A stretch of 64,000 nucleotides of DNA. Source: Gammaproteobacteria bacterium (GTDB lineage: Bacteria; Pseudomonadota; Gammaproteobacteria; GRL18). The notes beneath the pieces were generated by a model, which had not been told where the DNA came from, searched no databases, and saw only the letters and a program-made list of their open reading frames with translations. Shown piece after piece: positions 1-9,246 of the stretch. A program made the translations under genes and the position numbers. The stretch lies in assembly GCA_016744995.1 (NCBI GenBank), contig JADGDG010000012.1:1-64000 (forward strand), in the 5' to 3' direction. How positions within the stretch are numbered: position 1 is the stretch's first letter; every line of letters begins with the position of its first letter.

Positions 1-56
1 TTTACAAAAAACTTCATAAACAAAAGGCTGATGAAGAGCAATTGGCTCTATGGTAG
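1..56 (+). CDS. C-terminal end of an unidentified protein (partial)
   Basis: The frame starting at base 3 is open to a TAG at 54-56 and gives a short lysine/glutamate-rich tail ending in LALW. A strong terminator follows 14 bases later, which supports a real gene end. Too little is visible to name the protein. Confidence 0.5.
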   Translation, partial: YKKLHKQKADEEQLALW

Positions 57-69
57 CTGTTCATAATAC

Positions 70-100
70 CCCGCAGCTTGCTGCGGGGATTTTTATTTTG
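70..100 (+). terminator. Rho-independent terminator
   Basis: An 8-bp GC-rich stem, CCCCGCAG (70-77) with CTGCGGGG (82-89), closes a CTTG loop and is followed by ATTTTTATTTT. It ends the plus-strand gene entering from the left edge. Confidence 0.88.
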
Positions 101-129
101 AGTTGGATCACTTTCTGTCAATATTTAGC

Positions 130-148
130 ATAAATAATAATCATTACT
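130..148. promoter_or_regulatory. Candidate Fur box before the GDT1-type exporter
   Basis: ATAAATAATAATCATTACT matches 13 of 19 positions of the canonical Fur box. It lies about 50 bases before the ATG at 200. This is one of the weaker boxes in the window. Confidence 0.45.
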
Positions 149-199
149 CCTTTGTGTTATTATTAGCCTCTTTTTTCCATAACAAACCCTCTTTAAAAC

Positions 200-784
200 A
201 TGACTGATTTATATACATCATTCTTCGGAACATTTTTTTCAACATTTACTATCGTGAGTTTTGCAGAGATGGGTGACAAGAGTCAGTTAATTTGTATGCT
301 CCTGGCCAGCCGCTATCGCGTCTGGCCTGTCTTTTGGGGAGCCATTACAGCATTTGCTTTGCTCAATCTTGCCGCAGTTATTCTAGGAGTCATTGTTGCC
401 CGGTTAATACCTGAACTGATCATTACCCTAGTGGTCGGGTGTCTGTTCCTGTTTTTTGGCTACCTTGCATTGACTGCCTCAGAAGAGGAAACAAACAGCA
501 AAGATCAAAAACATCTGAGTCATGGTATTTTTTTGAGTACTTTTTTATTAATTTCAGTTGCAGAATTTGGCGATAAAACACAGTTAGCCGTTGCAGGGCT
601 GGCTACTACTTATGAAGCATATGCGGTATGGTTTGGTGCCAGTCTGGCTCTCAGCGTAACAACAGGATTAGGAGTCTGGGCAGGATATACTCTATTACAG
701 AATATCTCAGAGATACTTCTACATCGTATCAGCGGCCTTATTTTTATAATATTTGGTGTTCTTTCATTCCTAAGTCTTATTTAG
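200..784 (+). CDS. GDT1/TMEM165 (UPF0016) family cation exporter
   Basis: This 194-residue hydrophobic protein has two homologous halves of about three membrane helices each. Each half carries the family signature E-x-G-D-K-[ST]: AEMGDKSQ near residue 23 and AEFGDKTQ near residue 120. Characterised bacterial members (MneA type) export Mn(II), and eukaryotic ones carry Mn/Ca. A weak Fur box upstream would fit control of Mn/Fe balance. The fold assignment is firm; the substrate is inferred from the family. The gene stands alone, and its Shine-Dalgarno is weak. Confidence 0.88.
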   Translation: MTDLYTSFFGTFFSTFTIVSFAEMGDKSQLICMLLASRYRVWPVFWGAITAFALLNLAAVILGVIVARLIPELIITLVVGCLFLFFGYLALTASEEETNSKDQKHLSHGIFLSTFLLISVAEFGDKTQLAVAGLATTYEAYAVWFGASLALSVTTGLGVWAGYTLLQNISEILLHRISGLIFIIFGVLSFLSLI

Positions 785-934
785 TATCCATACTGGTATT
801 ACTGCATTTGAAGGAATAGAAATATGAACGCTCTATCTTTTTAACAAACAAGGCAGGCAAATAGCAGTGCCATACAGGGCTGCTAAGCTGATCTAAGGAA
901 TTTATAATTTATGTTTGATCAACATCATGTAAAT

Positions 935-953
935 GATATTGATTATCGTTTAT
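935..953. promoter_or_regulatory. Candidate Fur box before the ABC transporter-nnrS operon
   Basis: GATATTGATTATCGTTTAT matches 14 of 19 positions of the Fur consensus, including the full central GATTATC. It lies about 70 bases before the start of the substrate-binding protein gene. The rest of the 785-1019 gap shows nothing else recognisable. Confidence 0.5.
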
Positions 954-1019
954 AATGTTTTATTATTAATATACAATGCACCAAATCACTTTAACTTCTT
1001 TTCATCCAGATAATATTTT

Positions 1020-2036
1020 ATGCACACCAAAATGGATAATAATTTGAAAAATTTCATTCACAAGCTGTTTGTAATACTGGTCATTTTCAACATTGGACTC
1101 ACACTATCACACGCAGATGATAAATTAGAAAAAATTACACTTGCCGGTCCCTTTGCCGCTGTTTCTGATCCGTTAATACGCATGATAAATACCGGGGCAT
1201 TAAATGATATTGCCCATAAAGTTGAGTTTGTTATCTGGAAAAACCCGGATCAAATGCGAGCATTGGCTCTCAGGGGTGATGTCGACTTCATTGCGACCCC
1301 AACCAATGTTGCCGCAAATCTTTATAATCGTGGTGCTGATATCAGGCTATTAAATGTCTCTATCTGGGGCGTCTTATGGATGGTGTCACGAGATGAATCT
1401 TTAAAAACAATTGCCGATTATAAAGGCAAAGAAATTGCTATGCCGTTTCGTGCAGATATGCCTGACATTATTTTTTCAAAACTGGCTGAAGAATCCGGAC
1501 TTGATCCGAAAAAAGATTTCAAAATTCGCTATGTTTCAAATCCTCTGGATGCCATGCAATTACTTATTATGCGACGGGTTGATCATGCCCTGTTGGCTGA
1601 ACCGGCTGTGTCAATGGCACTTCGAAAAACAAAATCATTCCCCATGAAAATTATTGCACCTGATCTCTACCGCAGTACGGATTTACAGAAAGAGTGGGGA
1701 AAGTTATTAAAGCGTAAAGCACATATTCCTCAAGCCGGCATGGCAGTCATTAATAAAAAATTATCCAAAGCAACCATTCAGCGTTTTATTGATGAATATC
1801 AAAAGGCCACTCAATGGTGTCTTGAACATCCAGATGAGGCTGGAATAATGGTGGCAGAACGCATTGACATGCTGACACCTGAAGCCGTTTCTGATTCAAT
1901 CAAAGTCAGCCAGTTTAAAGATGTCCCGGCACAGGAAGCACGTGAAGAACTGGAATATTTTTTCACCATATTACATGAAAAAACCCCTGCAGTAATTGGT
2001 GACAAACTTCCTGATGATGGTTTTTATTACCCATAA
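1020..2036 (+). CDS. ABC transporter substrate-binding protein, NMT1/SsuA/NrtA type
   Basis: The 338-residue protein begins with a hydrophobic signal peptide (about residues 13-32, ending LSHA-DD). A periplasmic-binding fold of the nitrate/sulfonate/taurine family follows, with segments such as GDVDFIATPTNVAANLYNRG and an LLAEPAVSMAL region. An in-frame ATG at 1032 is an alternative start; neither has a clear Shine-Dalgarno. It is the first gene of an operon with permease, ATPase and nnrS. The substrate cannot be read from sequence. The Fur-like box upstream hints at iron- or metal-responsive expression. Confidence 0.85.
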   Translation: MHTKMDNNLKNFIHKLFVILVIFNIGLTLSHADDKLEKITLAGPFAAVSDPLIRMINTGALNDIAHKVEFVIWKNPDQMRALALRGDVDFIATPTNVAANLYNRGADIRLLNVSIWGVLWMVSRDESLKTIADYKGKEIAMPFRADMPDIIFSKLAEESGLDPKKDFKIRYVSNPLDAMQLLIMRRVDHALLAEPAVSMALRKTKSFPMKIIAPDLYRSTDLQKEWGKLLKRKAHIPQAGMAVINKKLSKATIQRFIDEYQKATQWCLEHPDEAGIMVAERIDMLTPEAVSDSIKVSQFKDVPAQEAREELEYFFTILHEKTPAVIGDKLPDDGFYYP

Positions 2037-2123
2037 ACAGAAGCTAAGAATTCATGACAAATAAATTTAAAGCGCTTTAATTGAAGCCAGAGAAGACTGT
2101 AACTTCTCACACAAAAAGATAGA

Positions 2124-2906
2124 ATGAACGCACTTTTAAACATCATTAAAAATTTTCCCCGATATCTCTGGAGTGGTTGGGGTGCGGTATCGAGTATTTT
2201 TCTCTTTATTACCTTATGGGAGTTTGGCTTTCAACAATATGGGGAGTTGGTTCTCCCCTCTCCCAAAAACACTTTTCACACTTTATGGACAATGCTGCAC
2301 ACTGACAACATTATGCAGGATGTTCTCATTACGGTAAAACGTGCCATATGGGGTTTTGTGATTTCTGCCGGTCTGGGTTCTTTTTTAGGCATGCTGGCAG
2401 GTTTATTTGTCACTGCATCCATCATGAGTCGGCCCATTATCACCATTCTGATGGGCATGCCACCTATCGCATGGATTGTATTAGCCATGATCTGGTTTGG
2501 TACCGGCGATAATACCGTCATATTTACAGTTGTGGTGGCATCATTTCCAATTGTATTTGTTGGGGCATTGCAAGGCTCAAGAACGCTTGAAGGTGATTTA
2601 AAAGACATGAGTGACAGTTTTAAAGCTCCCCTGTTAATGAAATTCACCGATGTTTATTTCCCCCATATTTTTTCCTATATATTCCCCGCATGGATAGCTG
2701 CGCTGGGCATGAGCTGGAAGATAGTCGTTATGGCTGAATTACTTTCAACACCGGATGGTATTGGTGCAGCTCTGGCCGTCACCAGAAGCCATCTGGATAC
2801 TGCTGGGGCTTTGGCCCTGGTCACTATTATGATCGGTTTTTTGCTGTTTATTGAGTATGTCTTTATGGAACCCATTAAACGCGAGGTAGAGCAATGGCGG
2901 GATTAG
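2124..2906 (+). CDS. ABC transporter permease, SsuC/NrtB type
   Basis: This 260-residue inner-membrane protein has about six hydrophobic segments and a binding-protein-dependent transport domain over roughly residues 80-255. The cytoplasmic coupling-loop region is around residues 150-190. It overlaps the ATPase gene by 13 bases, so the two are probably translated together. It forms the channel for the importer whose binding protein is encoded just upstream. Confidence 0.88.
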   Translation: MNALLNIIKNFPRYLWSGWGAVSSIFLFITLWEFGFQQYGELVLPSPKNTFHTLWTMLHTDNIMQDVLITVKRAIWGFVISAGLGSFLGMLAGLFVTASIMSRPIITILMGMPPIAWIVLAMIWFGTGDNTVIFTVVVASFPIVFVGALQGSRTLEGDLKDMSDSFKAPLLMKFTDVYFPHIFSYIFPAWIAALGMSWKIVVMAELLSTPDGIGAALAVTRSHLDTAGALALVTIMIGFLLFIEYVFMEPIKREVEQWRD

Positions 2907-3679
2907 ATGCAGAACTACACGTTCAACACTTGAGCCATAGTTTTGGTCCCCACGAGATTTTACGTGATATCAGCTTTAGTCTAAAAGAAGGCCGTGTCAT
3001 CTCAGTAGTAGGCCCCAGCGGCGGTGGTAAAACGACCTTATTGCATTTATGTGCAGGCTTTCTGGATGTTGAAGAAGGCAAAGTCACAAACACCTTTAAT
3101 AAACATGCTTTTGCTTTTCAGGAAACACGTCTGCTCCCCTGGCAGACCACACTGGACAATATTGCCTTTGGACTCAAAGCACAGGGTATGAAAAAACAGC
3201 AACGCTATCAATTAGCCACTGAAATTGCCTTACGCTTTGGCCTGGAAAAAAAAGATTTAAGCAAATTCCCCAAAGATCTGAGTGGTGGTATGCGGCAAAG
3301 AGTTTCATTTGCACGAGCATTGGTAATAGAGCCGCAATTATTATTTCTTGATGAACCTTTTTCAGCTTTGGATATTGGTCTGAAACAGGAGTTGCAGCAA
3401 ATATTGATCCAGTTAATCAGTGCTGGCAGACTGACCGTATTTTTTATTACTCATGACCTCATGGAAGCGATTAAGCTCAGCGATCAAATAATCGTTCTTG
3501 ATGTTGATCCCGGGCGTGTTGCACATACCTTCACAATAGAAAAGCCACAGCAAGAGCGGGATGATGCCTACGTCTATGCTGAAACAGCAAAACTCTTAGC
3601 AAACCCGGTTATCATCAAAACCTTTGAACTCAGTATTGCTTCAAGCAGAAACAAATCGGACAATGGAGTAACCGCCTGA
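2894..3679 (+). CDS. ABC transporter ATP-binding protein, SsuB/TauB/NrtD type
   Basis: The 261-residue ATPase shows Walker A GPSGGGKTT (about residues 40-48), the Q-loop region FQETRLLPWQT typical of nitrate/sulfonate/taurine importers, signature LSGGMRQR, Walker B LLFLDEPFSALD and the switch THD. GAGG lies 7 bases before the ATG. Its stop shares one base with the nnrS start (TGATG), indicating translational coupling. All catalytic motifs are intact. Confidence 0.92.
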   Translation: MAGLDAELHVQHLSHSFGPHEILRDISFSLKEGRVISVVGPSGGGKTTLLHLCAGFLDVEEGKVTNTFNKHAFAFQETRLLPWQTTLDNIAFGLKAQGMKKQQRYQLATEIALRFGLEKKDLSKFPKDLSGGMRQRVSFARALVIEPQLLFLDEPFSALDIGLKQELQQILIQLISAGRLTVFFITHDLMEAIKLSDQIIVLDVDPGRVAHTFTIEKPQQERDDAYVYAETAKLLANPVIIKTFELSIASSRNKSDNGVTA

Positions 3680-4953
3680 TGAATGAAAGCAATGTTGAAA
3701 ACAGCTCTGAAAAATCCCTGCCAGGCCATATAAAAAGTGCTACTAAGCACTATGATAATTATCCTCAAGGGAATTTTCATCCCTTGCTTGCTTATGCCTT
3801 TCGGCCTTTATTTATTTTATTACCAGCTTATATCGCCATCTCTATTATTCTCTGGGGATTCATCTGGAGCGGCTCACTCAATATACCCTTTATGACAAAC
3901 ATTATGGCATGGCATATTTATGAAATGATGTTTGGTGTTGCCAGCGCTGGCATCATCGGCTTTATTCTTACTGCAGTGCCTGAAATGTATGATGGAGTGA
4001 CACCTGTCACAGGCAAGACCGTTCTGGGTATTACTGCCTTGTGGTTATTGGGCCGTATTGCTTTCTGGATGGTTGACATCATCGGCATTTATACCGTTGC
4101 AGCCATTCACATTCCCCTCTTATTGTGGGTCACGGTATTAGTTGCCAGACCTGTTTTAGGTGATCCTCTCCAGCGAAATGTCAGCCTCGCTCTGATGTTT
4201 CTGGCGATTGTAGTATTGCAATGCTGGTTTTTTGCCTCTATGGCAGGACTAGTGACAAGTGATTTTATGAGCATTCTAAAGGTATCCCTCGGTGCCTTTA
4301 TGGTACTGGAGTTATTAGTCCTGCGCCGTATAGCAACCGAAGCCATTAATGAACTGCTTGAACAGGATAATATTGATGACACCTTTATAGCGCGCCCTCC
4401 TGCCTATAATATCGCTATTTTTACTGTTTTATTATTTACCATCATTGAATTTTTCTATCCGCAAAATACTATGCTTGCCTGGCTGGGATTTGCTGCGGCT
4501 GCGGCCATTTTAAATACTCTCAATGATTACTTTCTGGATGATTCAAACATTGTTTTTAAGCCTTTTGTTTACCCCTTAATGCTGATACTTATTTTTATGG
4601 CTGCAGGCTATGGAATGATGGGCTTTGATTATCTTTATGATGATCTCTACGGCATCAATCACTTTCGACATTTTCTCACCACCGGTGTTTTCGGCTTATC
4701 ATTTCTGATGGTGATGATCATTGTCGGCACTATTCATACAGGCAGAGAATTACATTCAGATAAGTGGATAAATCTGAGCATTGCACTCATTGTCATAGCC
4801 ACATTAATCAGAACGTGCATCCCATTTATGCCGGATCATAGTATGACTATGTACACAGCTTCAGCATTGATCTGGGCCATACCATTTATCATCTATCTGG
4901 TTCGTTTTTATCCTCTGTTAAGTCAACCAAGAGCTGATGGCCTGCCAGGATAA
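3679..4953 (+). CDS. nnrS: NnrS family haem-copper membrane protein
   Basis: The 424-residue protein has about twelve membrane segments. Its N-terminus carries the family pattern: AFRPLFILL, then MAWHIYEMMFGVASAGIIG and FILTAVPEM (about residues 35-105). NnrS proteins bind haem and copper and are linked to nitric-oxide and nitrosative-stress tolerance. Here the gene is last in an ABC-transporter operon and starts on the stop codon of the ATPase gene. No denitrification genes are adjacent apart from the norQD-like pair 10 kb away, so the role in this operon is open. Confidence 0.88.
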   Translation: MNESNVENSSEKSLPGHIKSATKHYDNYPQGNFHPLLAYAFRPLFILLPAYIAISIILWGFIWSGSLNIPFMTNIMAWHIYEMMFGVASAGIIGFILTAVPEMYDGVTPVTGKTVLGITALWLLGRIAFWMVDIIGIYTVAAIHIPLLLWVTVLVARPVLGDPLQRNVSLALMFLAIVVLQCWFFASMAGLVTSDFMSILKVSLGAFMVLELLVLRRIATEAINELLEQDNIDDTFIARPPAYNIAIFTVLLFTIIEFFYPQNTMLAWLGFAAAAAILNTLNDYFLDDSNIVFKPFVYPLMLILIFMAAGYGMMGFDYLYDDLYGINHFRHFLTTGVFGLSFLMVMIIVGTIHTGRELHSDKWINLSIALIVIATLIRTCIPFMPDHSMTMYTASALIWAIPFIIYLVRFYPLLSQPRADGLPG

Positions 4954-4996
4954 AGTTTTTAAAAATGCTTGCTATCAGGAAATATTGATCTGAGAT

Positions 4997-5272
4997 TTAT
5001 TTTAGATAGCTTTTTAGAATAAGGATGACCTTTTCAATTTCATCCTTGCGTTGTTCTGGAGTAATACCTTCAGCACCGAGATGTTCTCTCAGATGACCCT
5101 CCAAAACTTGTTTCATCAAACCATTCACAGCTCCTTTAATAGCAGCAATTTGTTGTAACACAGACATACATTCTGTTTCTGTTTCCAGAGAGCTTTCCAG
5201 AGCTTCTGATTGCCCTTTTATCCGCCTGACACGAGCTAATAATTTTTTCTTGTCTGCTATTGTATGAGCCAT
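4997..5272 (-). CDS. dmeR: RcnR/DmeR-type Ni/Co-responsive repressor
   Basis: This 91-residue all-helical protein of the CsoR/RcnR/FrmR family starts MAHTIADKKKLLARVRRIKG. The start at 5272 is chosen over an upstream extension because it matches the family N-terminus and has GGGAAGAG 6 bases before the ATG. All four RcnR Ni/Co ligands are present: His3, Cys35, His60 and His64. The last separates it from formaldehyde-sensing FrmR. It is divergent from dmeF, with a G-tract operator between them, so it should repress dmeF until cobalt or nickel binds. Confidence 0.9.
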   Translation of the reverse strand: MAHTIADKKKLLARVRRIKGQSEALESSLETETECMSVLQQIAAIKGAVNGLMKQVLEGHLREHLGAEGITPEQRKDEIEKVILILKSYLK

Positions 5273-5300
5273 TTTTTCTCTTCCCTTTAAAATAATAGTA

Positions 5301-5315
5301 TACTGGGGTATAGTA
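5301..5315. promoter_or_regulatory. RcnR-type G-tract operator
   Basis: TACTGGGGTATAGTA lies in the dmeR-dmeF divergent region. RcnR-class sites have the form TACT-G-tract-AGTA; here the G-tract has four residues and is followed by TAT. It is positioned to control both genes. Confidence 0.72.
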
Positions 5316-5379
5316 TAATACAAGTCATTAATTCTGACTATGCTTTTATAGAATTTCATTCCTTTACAGGTGATCTGCA

Positions 5380-6288
5380 ATGCAAAACAAATCCACTATT
5401 CAATGGCATCATTCACATGATTATGCCGCTGATAGCTCACATAATGAAAAACAGGTAAAAACTGTTTTTTGGTTAACGACTATTATTATGGTGCTGGAAA
5501 TTAGCGCAGGAACCTGGTCCGGTTCTATGGCCTTACTTGCTGATGGATGGCATATGGGCACCCACTCTGCTGCTTTTGCCATTACTATTTTTGCCTATTC
5601 CTATGCAAAAAAACATGCTGACAATCAATCCTTCAGTTTTGGCACGGGGAAAGTAAACTATCTGGGTGGCTTTGCCAGTGCTGTTGCATTAGCCATTGTT
5701 GCTTTAATGATGGCCATTGAATCCATTCAAAGGTTATTTGAACCACAAAACATTCTCTTTAATGAAGCAATCCTGGTGGCTATTATTGGATTAACTGTTA
5801 ACGTTGTTTCCGTATTTTTATTACATGATGACCATCACCATGATCACCACCATGAGCATCACCATCATGATCACAATTTGAAAGCCGCTTATTTTCATGT
5901 TTTAGCGGATACGCTCACATCAATACTGGCCATCATTGCCCTGCTGGCAGGCAAGTATTTCGGCTTAATCTGGATGGATGCACTAATGGGTATCGTGGGT
6001 GCTGTGGTTATTTTTCGCTGGTCATATAACTTGATCAGGGAATCCAGTGATGTATTGCTGGACAAGTCGGACAGTCCATCAACTCAAGAAAAAATTGCGG
6101 GTGTTATTCAAGCTGAAAATGAAACAATTATCAATGATCTTCATGTCTGGAAAATTGCCCCCGAACATCAGGCAGTCATTTTATCTATTACTGCCAGAAA
6201 TCCACATAAACCTGAGCAATATAAAGAAAGACTCAGACAATGCTTACCTCAACTATCTCATATTTCTATTGAGATTCAAGAGCTATAA
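5380..6288 (+). CDS. dmeF: Cation diffusion facilitator DmeF (Co/Ni efflux)
   Basis: The 302-residue CDF antiporter has six membrane helices. Its metal-site residues lie in MALLADGWHMGTHS (helix II) and in AYFHVLADTLTS (helix V). A His/Asp-rich loop lies between helices IV and V (about residues 148-166). The FSFGTGKVNYLGGF segment is typical of DmeF rather than other CDF groups. AGGTGA lies 7 bases upstream of the ATG. Together with dmeR it forms a self-contained cobalt/nickel resistance unit. Confidence 0.92.
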   Translation: MQNKSTIQWHHSHDYAADSSHNEKQVKTVFWLTTIIMVLEISAGTWSGSMALLADGWHMGTHSAAFAITIFAYSYAKKHADNQSFSFGTGKVNYLGGFASAVALAIVALMMAIESIQRLFEPQNILFNEAILVAIIGLTVNVVSVFLLHDDHHHDHHHEHHHHDHNLKAAYFHVLADTLTSILAIIALLAGKYFGLIWMDALMGIVGAVVIFRWSYNLIRESSDVLLDKSDSPSTQEKIAGVIQAENETIINDLHVWKIAPEHQAVILSITARNPHKPEQYKERLRQCLPQLSHISIEIQEL

Positions 6289-6356
6289 ATTAACCTTCGA
6301 TTGTTAACCATTGGTATTGCCATACGCTTTGAATAGTAACTAACGAATAAGCTTAT

Positions 6357-6539
6357 TTAGCCGGTAGATTCTGCATTTTCTTCTGCTTTATCACCTTTAA
6401 CAACAGATTTTACTTTGTCAGAAGCATTTTGTGCAGCACTACTAATTTTTTCTCGGCTTGACTTATCTATATAAATATAAGTCGCTAAAGAACCTATTGC
6501 TGCACCAACAACACCAGCTGCGAGTATATGTAATCCCAT
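6357..6539 (-). CDS. Small YtxH-like membrane protein
   Basis: A 60-residue protein with one hydrophobic segment rich in Gly/Ala (residues 4-24, GVVGAAIGSLATYIYI) and a charged Lys/Glu tail, resembling YtxH-type general-stress proteins. AAGGAG just upstream of the ATG is one of the strongest Shine-Dalgarnos here, so translation is likely. The function is unknown. A similar small protein is encoded at 33472. Confidence 0.72.
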   Translation of the reverse strand: MGLHILAAGVVGAAIGSLATYIYIDKSSREKISSAAQNASDKVKSVVKGDKAEENAESTG

Positions 6540-6754
6540 GATGGACTCCTTTATAAATTATAATCAATTAATTTTTGTCATCTAATAATAAAATAGGATC
6601 GTAAATATAAAATTCAAGGTTTAGCTTAAAATAAAACCTATATAATCAACGAGTTGAAAATGATAATCAGTTTAAAACATGAATGCAACTCAGTTAAAAA
6701 CCAAATTCCAGTTCAGAGCATGGTTTTTAAACAGGCTATTAAAACTTATTTTAT

Positions 6755-8833
6755 TTAAAAAGTCGTCCTGATGCCGGCATAATAATAACGCCCCACAGTT
6801 GCTCCCAATGCATCATCAATACTAGCGTCCCCAATATTATTAATGCCGCCATACACCTCTACCTGATCATTAATGTCATAGGCCAGAGTAAGATCTGATG
6901 TCGTATAACTACTTGCACTGTCAGTATTTAGTTCATCCGTATATTGCTTACCCACATGCCTGAGACTTATAGATGATGACAATTTAGAATTAAATTGATA
7001 GTTTGCAATAACCGCAGCAGAAACTTCAGGGGTAAAAGTCAGATCTTTACCTGTTGCTTTGTTTTCGGTATCCAGTAAAGTCGCATTAAATCCAAGATCA
7101 AATTTATCATTAGCCTGATAAGTTGTGGCTAATTCAAGGCCATTAATTTTGACTTTCTCCAGATTTTCAGAAGTATAATATTTTGCAGGTGTTCCAGAGT
7201 TTTTAGCAACTAAGGCTATTTTGTCTTCTATCTCATTATGAAATAAGACCAGTTCTCCCCAAAATTTCCCCGTTCTTTTTGAAACCGCAACTTCGATTGA
7301 TTCAGAAGTTTCGGGCTGTAAATCATAGCTGCTGGTTTTAGGCCCAAAAACCACCTCGGAACCAAAACGCCTTGCATCTCTGAAAAATGGTGAAACAACA
7401 AATAATTCTGCAGCATCCGGAGCTCTAAAGCCCTGAGAGTAATTTGCTCTGAGATTTATCCCATTATCGAGGTTTTTAATGATGCCCGCATTAAAAGTAG
7501 TTTCAGAATCAGTGTCACTGATATCATCATACCTTGCCCCGATAACAGCATTGAGCGTGCTGTTAATTTCAATTTCATCCTGAACATAAAATGATGAATA
7601 ATCAGTTTTCTTTTTTACAAATTCACTTGAAGTTGGATCAGGATTAATTGCTGAAGAATTTCTGGTTTCTTCTCTATATTCAAGACCAATAGTGATCAAA
7701 TTCGTGTTGTTGGCAAAAAATGAAGTTGTCGCTTCAACACCATCAATGGTAACGTCTGCACTAAACTTTGTATTAACAGGTGCTGGTGCAAAACCCAGTG
7801 CTGTGGTTTCATTTCTCTTTTCATAATCTGAACGATAGATCCTGGCTTTGAAAATCGTATCATTGGCAGTAGCATGTTCGATGTCAAAAGATATATCAGT
7901 TCGGTTATTATCATCTTCTGAATTAACCGGCGTATCCTGGACTAAAACCCTGTTAAACGGCAGCATCGGTCTTGGTTTTGGATGAATACCAATATAATCA
8001 CCCTCTCTGTCTTCAGTAAAATAATTTACGTCCATGCCGACTTTTGTCCAGTCTGAAATTTCATACCCAAGACTGATACCATAGTTTTGCACTTCAGCAT
8101 CATCACGAAAAGTAACACCCAGAGTTCCCGATTGTCCATTGATCGGATCAAGCACTGGTGCATGTGTGATCGGATTTAGTGCTTGCTGTGAGTAACTTTC
8201 ATCTACTGTAAAAGGTGTCGTATTAATAACAGAGGCATAGAGTTTATAACTGAATTTTTCTTTTTTCCCCATTGTCGTTAGATTGATGCTTTTTTCTTTA
8301 GCATCACTATGACTGTTCTGGCCATATTTAACATCAAGAGTAGTCACAGGTTTGTCTGCTTTTTTTGTAATAATGTTAATCACACCACCAATAGCATCTG
8401 AACCATAAAGGGTTGACATTGAACCTTTTACTATTTCAATTCTTTCAATCATGGCTGTAGGTATTCGGTTCATCTCATAGGGATTTTCTGTTTCCGCAGC
8501 CAATCGTCTTCCATCGATAAGGATCAGCGTACCATTTGCACCCGCCCCCCTTATTGAAATACCCGCTTTTGAAACACTGCTGGGATGTGGAAAACTGCCA
8601 TATTGCAAAGTAAAAGATGGCAGTTTATTGAAAACATCACCCACTGTTGATGCACCAGTTTTTTTAATCTGTTCAGCTGTGATCACTTCAACACTTGCGG
8701 TGACACCATCAATTGATTTCTCTGTTTTTGTTGCTGTGGTAACAATCATCGTTCCCAGATCAACTGTCTCACCAGCAGTAACAATTCCAGGTGTAACTGT
8801 CAGCATTAAAAAAAGTGCAGAATTTTTGTACAT
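6755..8833 (-). CDS. TonB-dependent outer-membrane receptor
   Basis: The 692-residue protein has a signal peptide (cleavage after about residue 20), a plug domain around residues 40-155 with GTMIVTTATKTEKS near its start, ISIRGAGANGTLILIDGRRL and IEIVKGSMSTLYGSDAIGGV, then a 22-strand-type barrel ending in a terminal phenylalanine. The architecture is that of siderophore, haem or cobalamin receptors of the CirA/BtuB group. A near-consensus Fur box upstream favours a ferric-chelate or haem ligand. AGAGGTTAGGTT precedes the ATG. No TonB-ExbB-ExbD genes are in the window. Confidence 0.93.
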   Translation of the reverse strand: MYKNSALFLMLTVTPGIVTAGETVDLGTMIVTTATKTEKSIDGVTASVEVITAEQIKKTGASTVGDVFNKLPSFTLQYGSFPHPSSVSKAGISIRGAGANGTLILIDGRRLAAETENPYEMNRIPTAMIERIEIVKGSMSTLYGSDAIGGVINIITKKADKPVTTLDVKYGQNSHSDAKEKSINLTTMGKKEKFSYKLYASVINTTPFTVDESYSQQALNPITHAPVLDPINGQSGTLGVTFRDDAEVQNYGISLGYEISDWTKVGMDVNYFTEDREGDYIGIHPKPRPMLPFNRVLVQDTPVNSEDDNNRTDISFDIEHATANDTIFKARIYRSDYEKRNETTALGFAPAPVNTKFSADVTIDGVEATTSFFANNTNLITIGLEYREETRNSSAINPDPTSSEFVKKKTDYSSFYVQDEIEINSTLNAVIGARYDDISDTDSETTFNAGIIKNLDNGINLRANYSQGFRAPDAAELFVVSPFFRDARRFGSEVVFGPKTSSYDLQPETSESIEVAVSKRTGKFWGELVLFHNEIEDKIALVAKNSGTPAKYYTSENLEKVKINGLELATTYQANDKFDLGFNATLLDTENKATGKDLTFTPEVSAAVIANYQFNSKLSSSISLRHVGKQYTDELNTDSASSYTTSDLTLAYDINDQVEVYGGINNIGDASIDDALGATVGRYYYAGIRTTF

Positions 8834-9138
8834 AACCTAACCTCTCGATAGTATTGATAATGATTTACATTATCATTATAATTAGCATTCAGGTTAGTTT
8901 AATTGATATACATCAATATGTAATTAATTACTGATATTAAATTTAAACTTTTCTAATTGTTTCAGAGTTCAATTCAACCACTTCCTCCGAAAATGGAAAA
9001 AATAAGCTAAAAGAAACATGAAAAATTATGCACAATTACTTGCATCTGTAATCGTTATCACATATCTGATTGGTATGAATAATAGATAATTTCATCATAA
9101 TAAAACGACATAGATATCAGAAAAGGTTATGTAAATAA
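8834..9138. other. Intergenic region between TonB receptor and GST genes
   Basis: This region holds the receptor promoter with its Fur box at 8856-8874. Beyond about 8890 it is AT-rich, with no further gene, hairpin or repeat that I can support. Confidence 0.6.
8856..8874. promoter_or_regulatory. Fur box of the TonB-dependent receptor
   Basis: GATAATGATTTACATTATC matches 16 of 19 positions of the Fur consensus. All three mismatches are in the centre, and it lies 22 bases from the receptor start codon. Confidence 0.88.
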
Positions 9139-9246
9139 ATGTATACAGAATTTGCAGATCATTATTTGATATGGGCAAAGCAAAGCCATGATCTATTAAT
9201 TGATGATTACTATGAATTACTCCTGAATGACACGAGTTATAGATAA
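9139..9246 (+). CDS. Possible 35-residue ORF coupled to the GST gene
   Basis: The ORF reads MYTEFADHYLIWAKQ and continues to 35 residues. Its TAA overlaps the GST start (TAATG), the arrangement of translational coupling. The composition is acidic and aromatic, with no recognised domain. The ribosome site is weak (AAAAGG, about 12 bases upstream). It could be a leader peptide or a small protein; chance is not excluded. Confidence 0.45.
   Translation: MYTEFADHYLIWAKQSHDLLIDDYYELLLNDTSYR

Noticed and set aside
911..955. 14-codon frame MFDQHHVNDIDYRL with AAGGAA upstream
   Set aside because: It overlaps the Fur-like box and is too short to support; could be chance.
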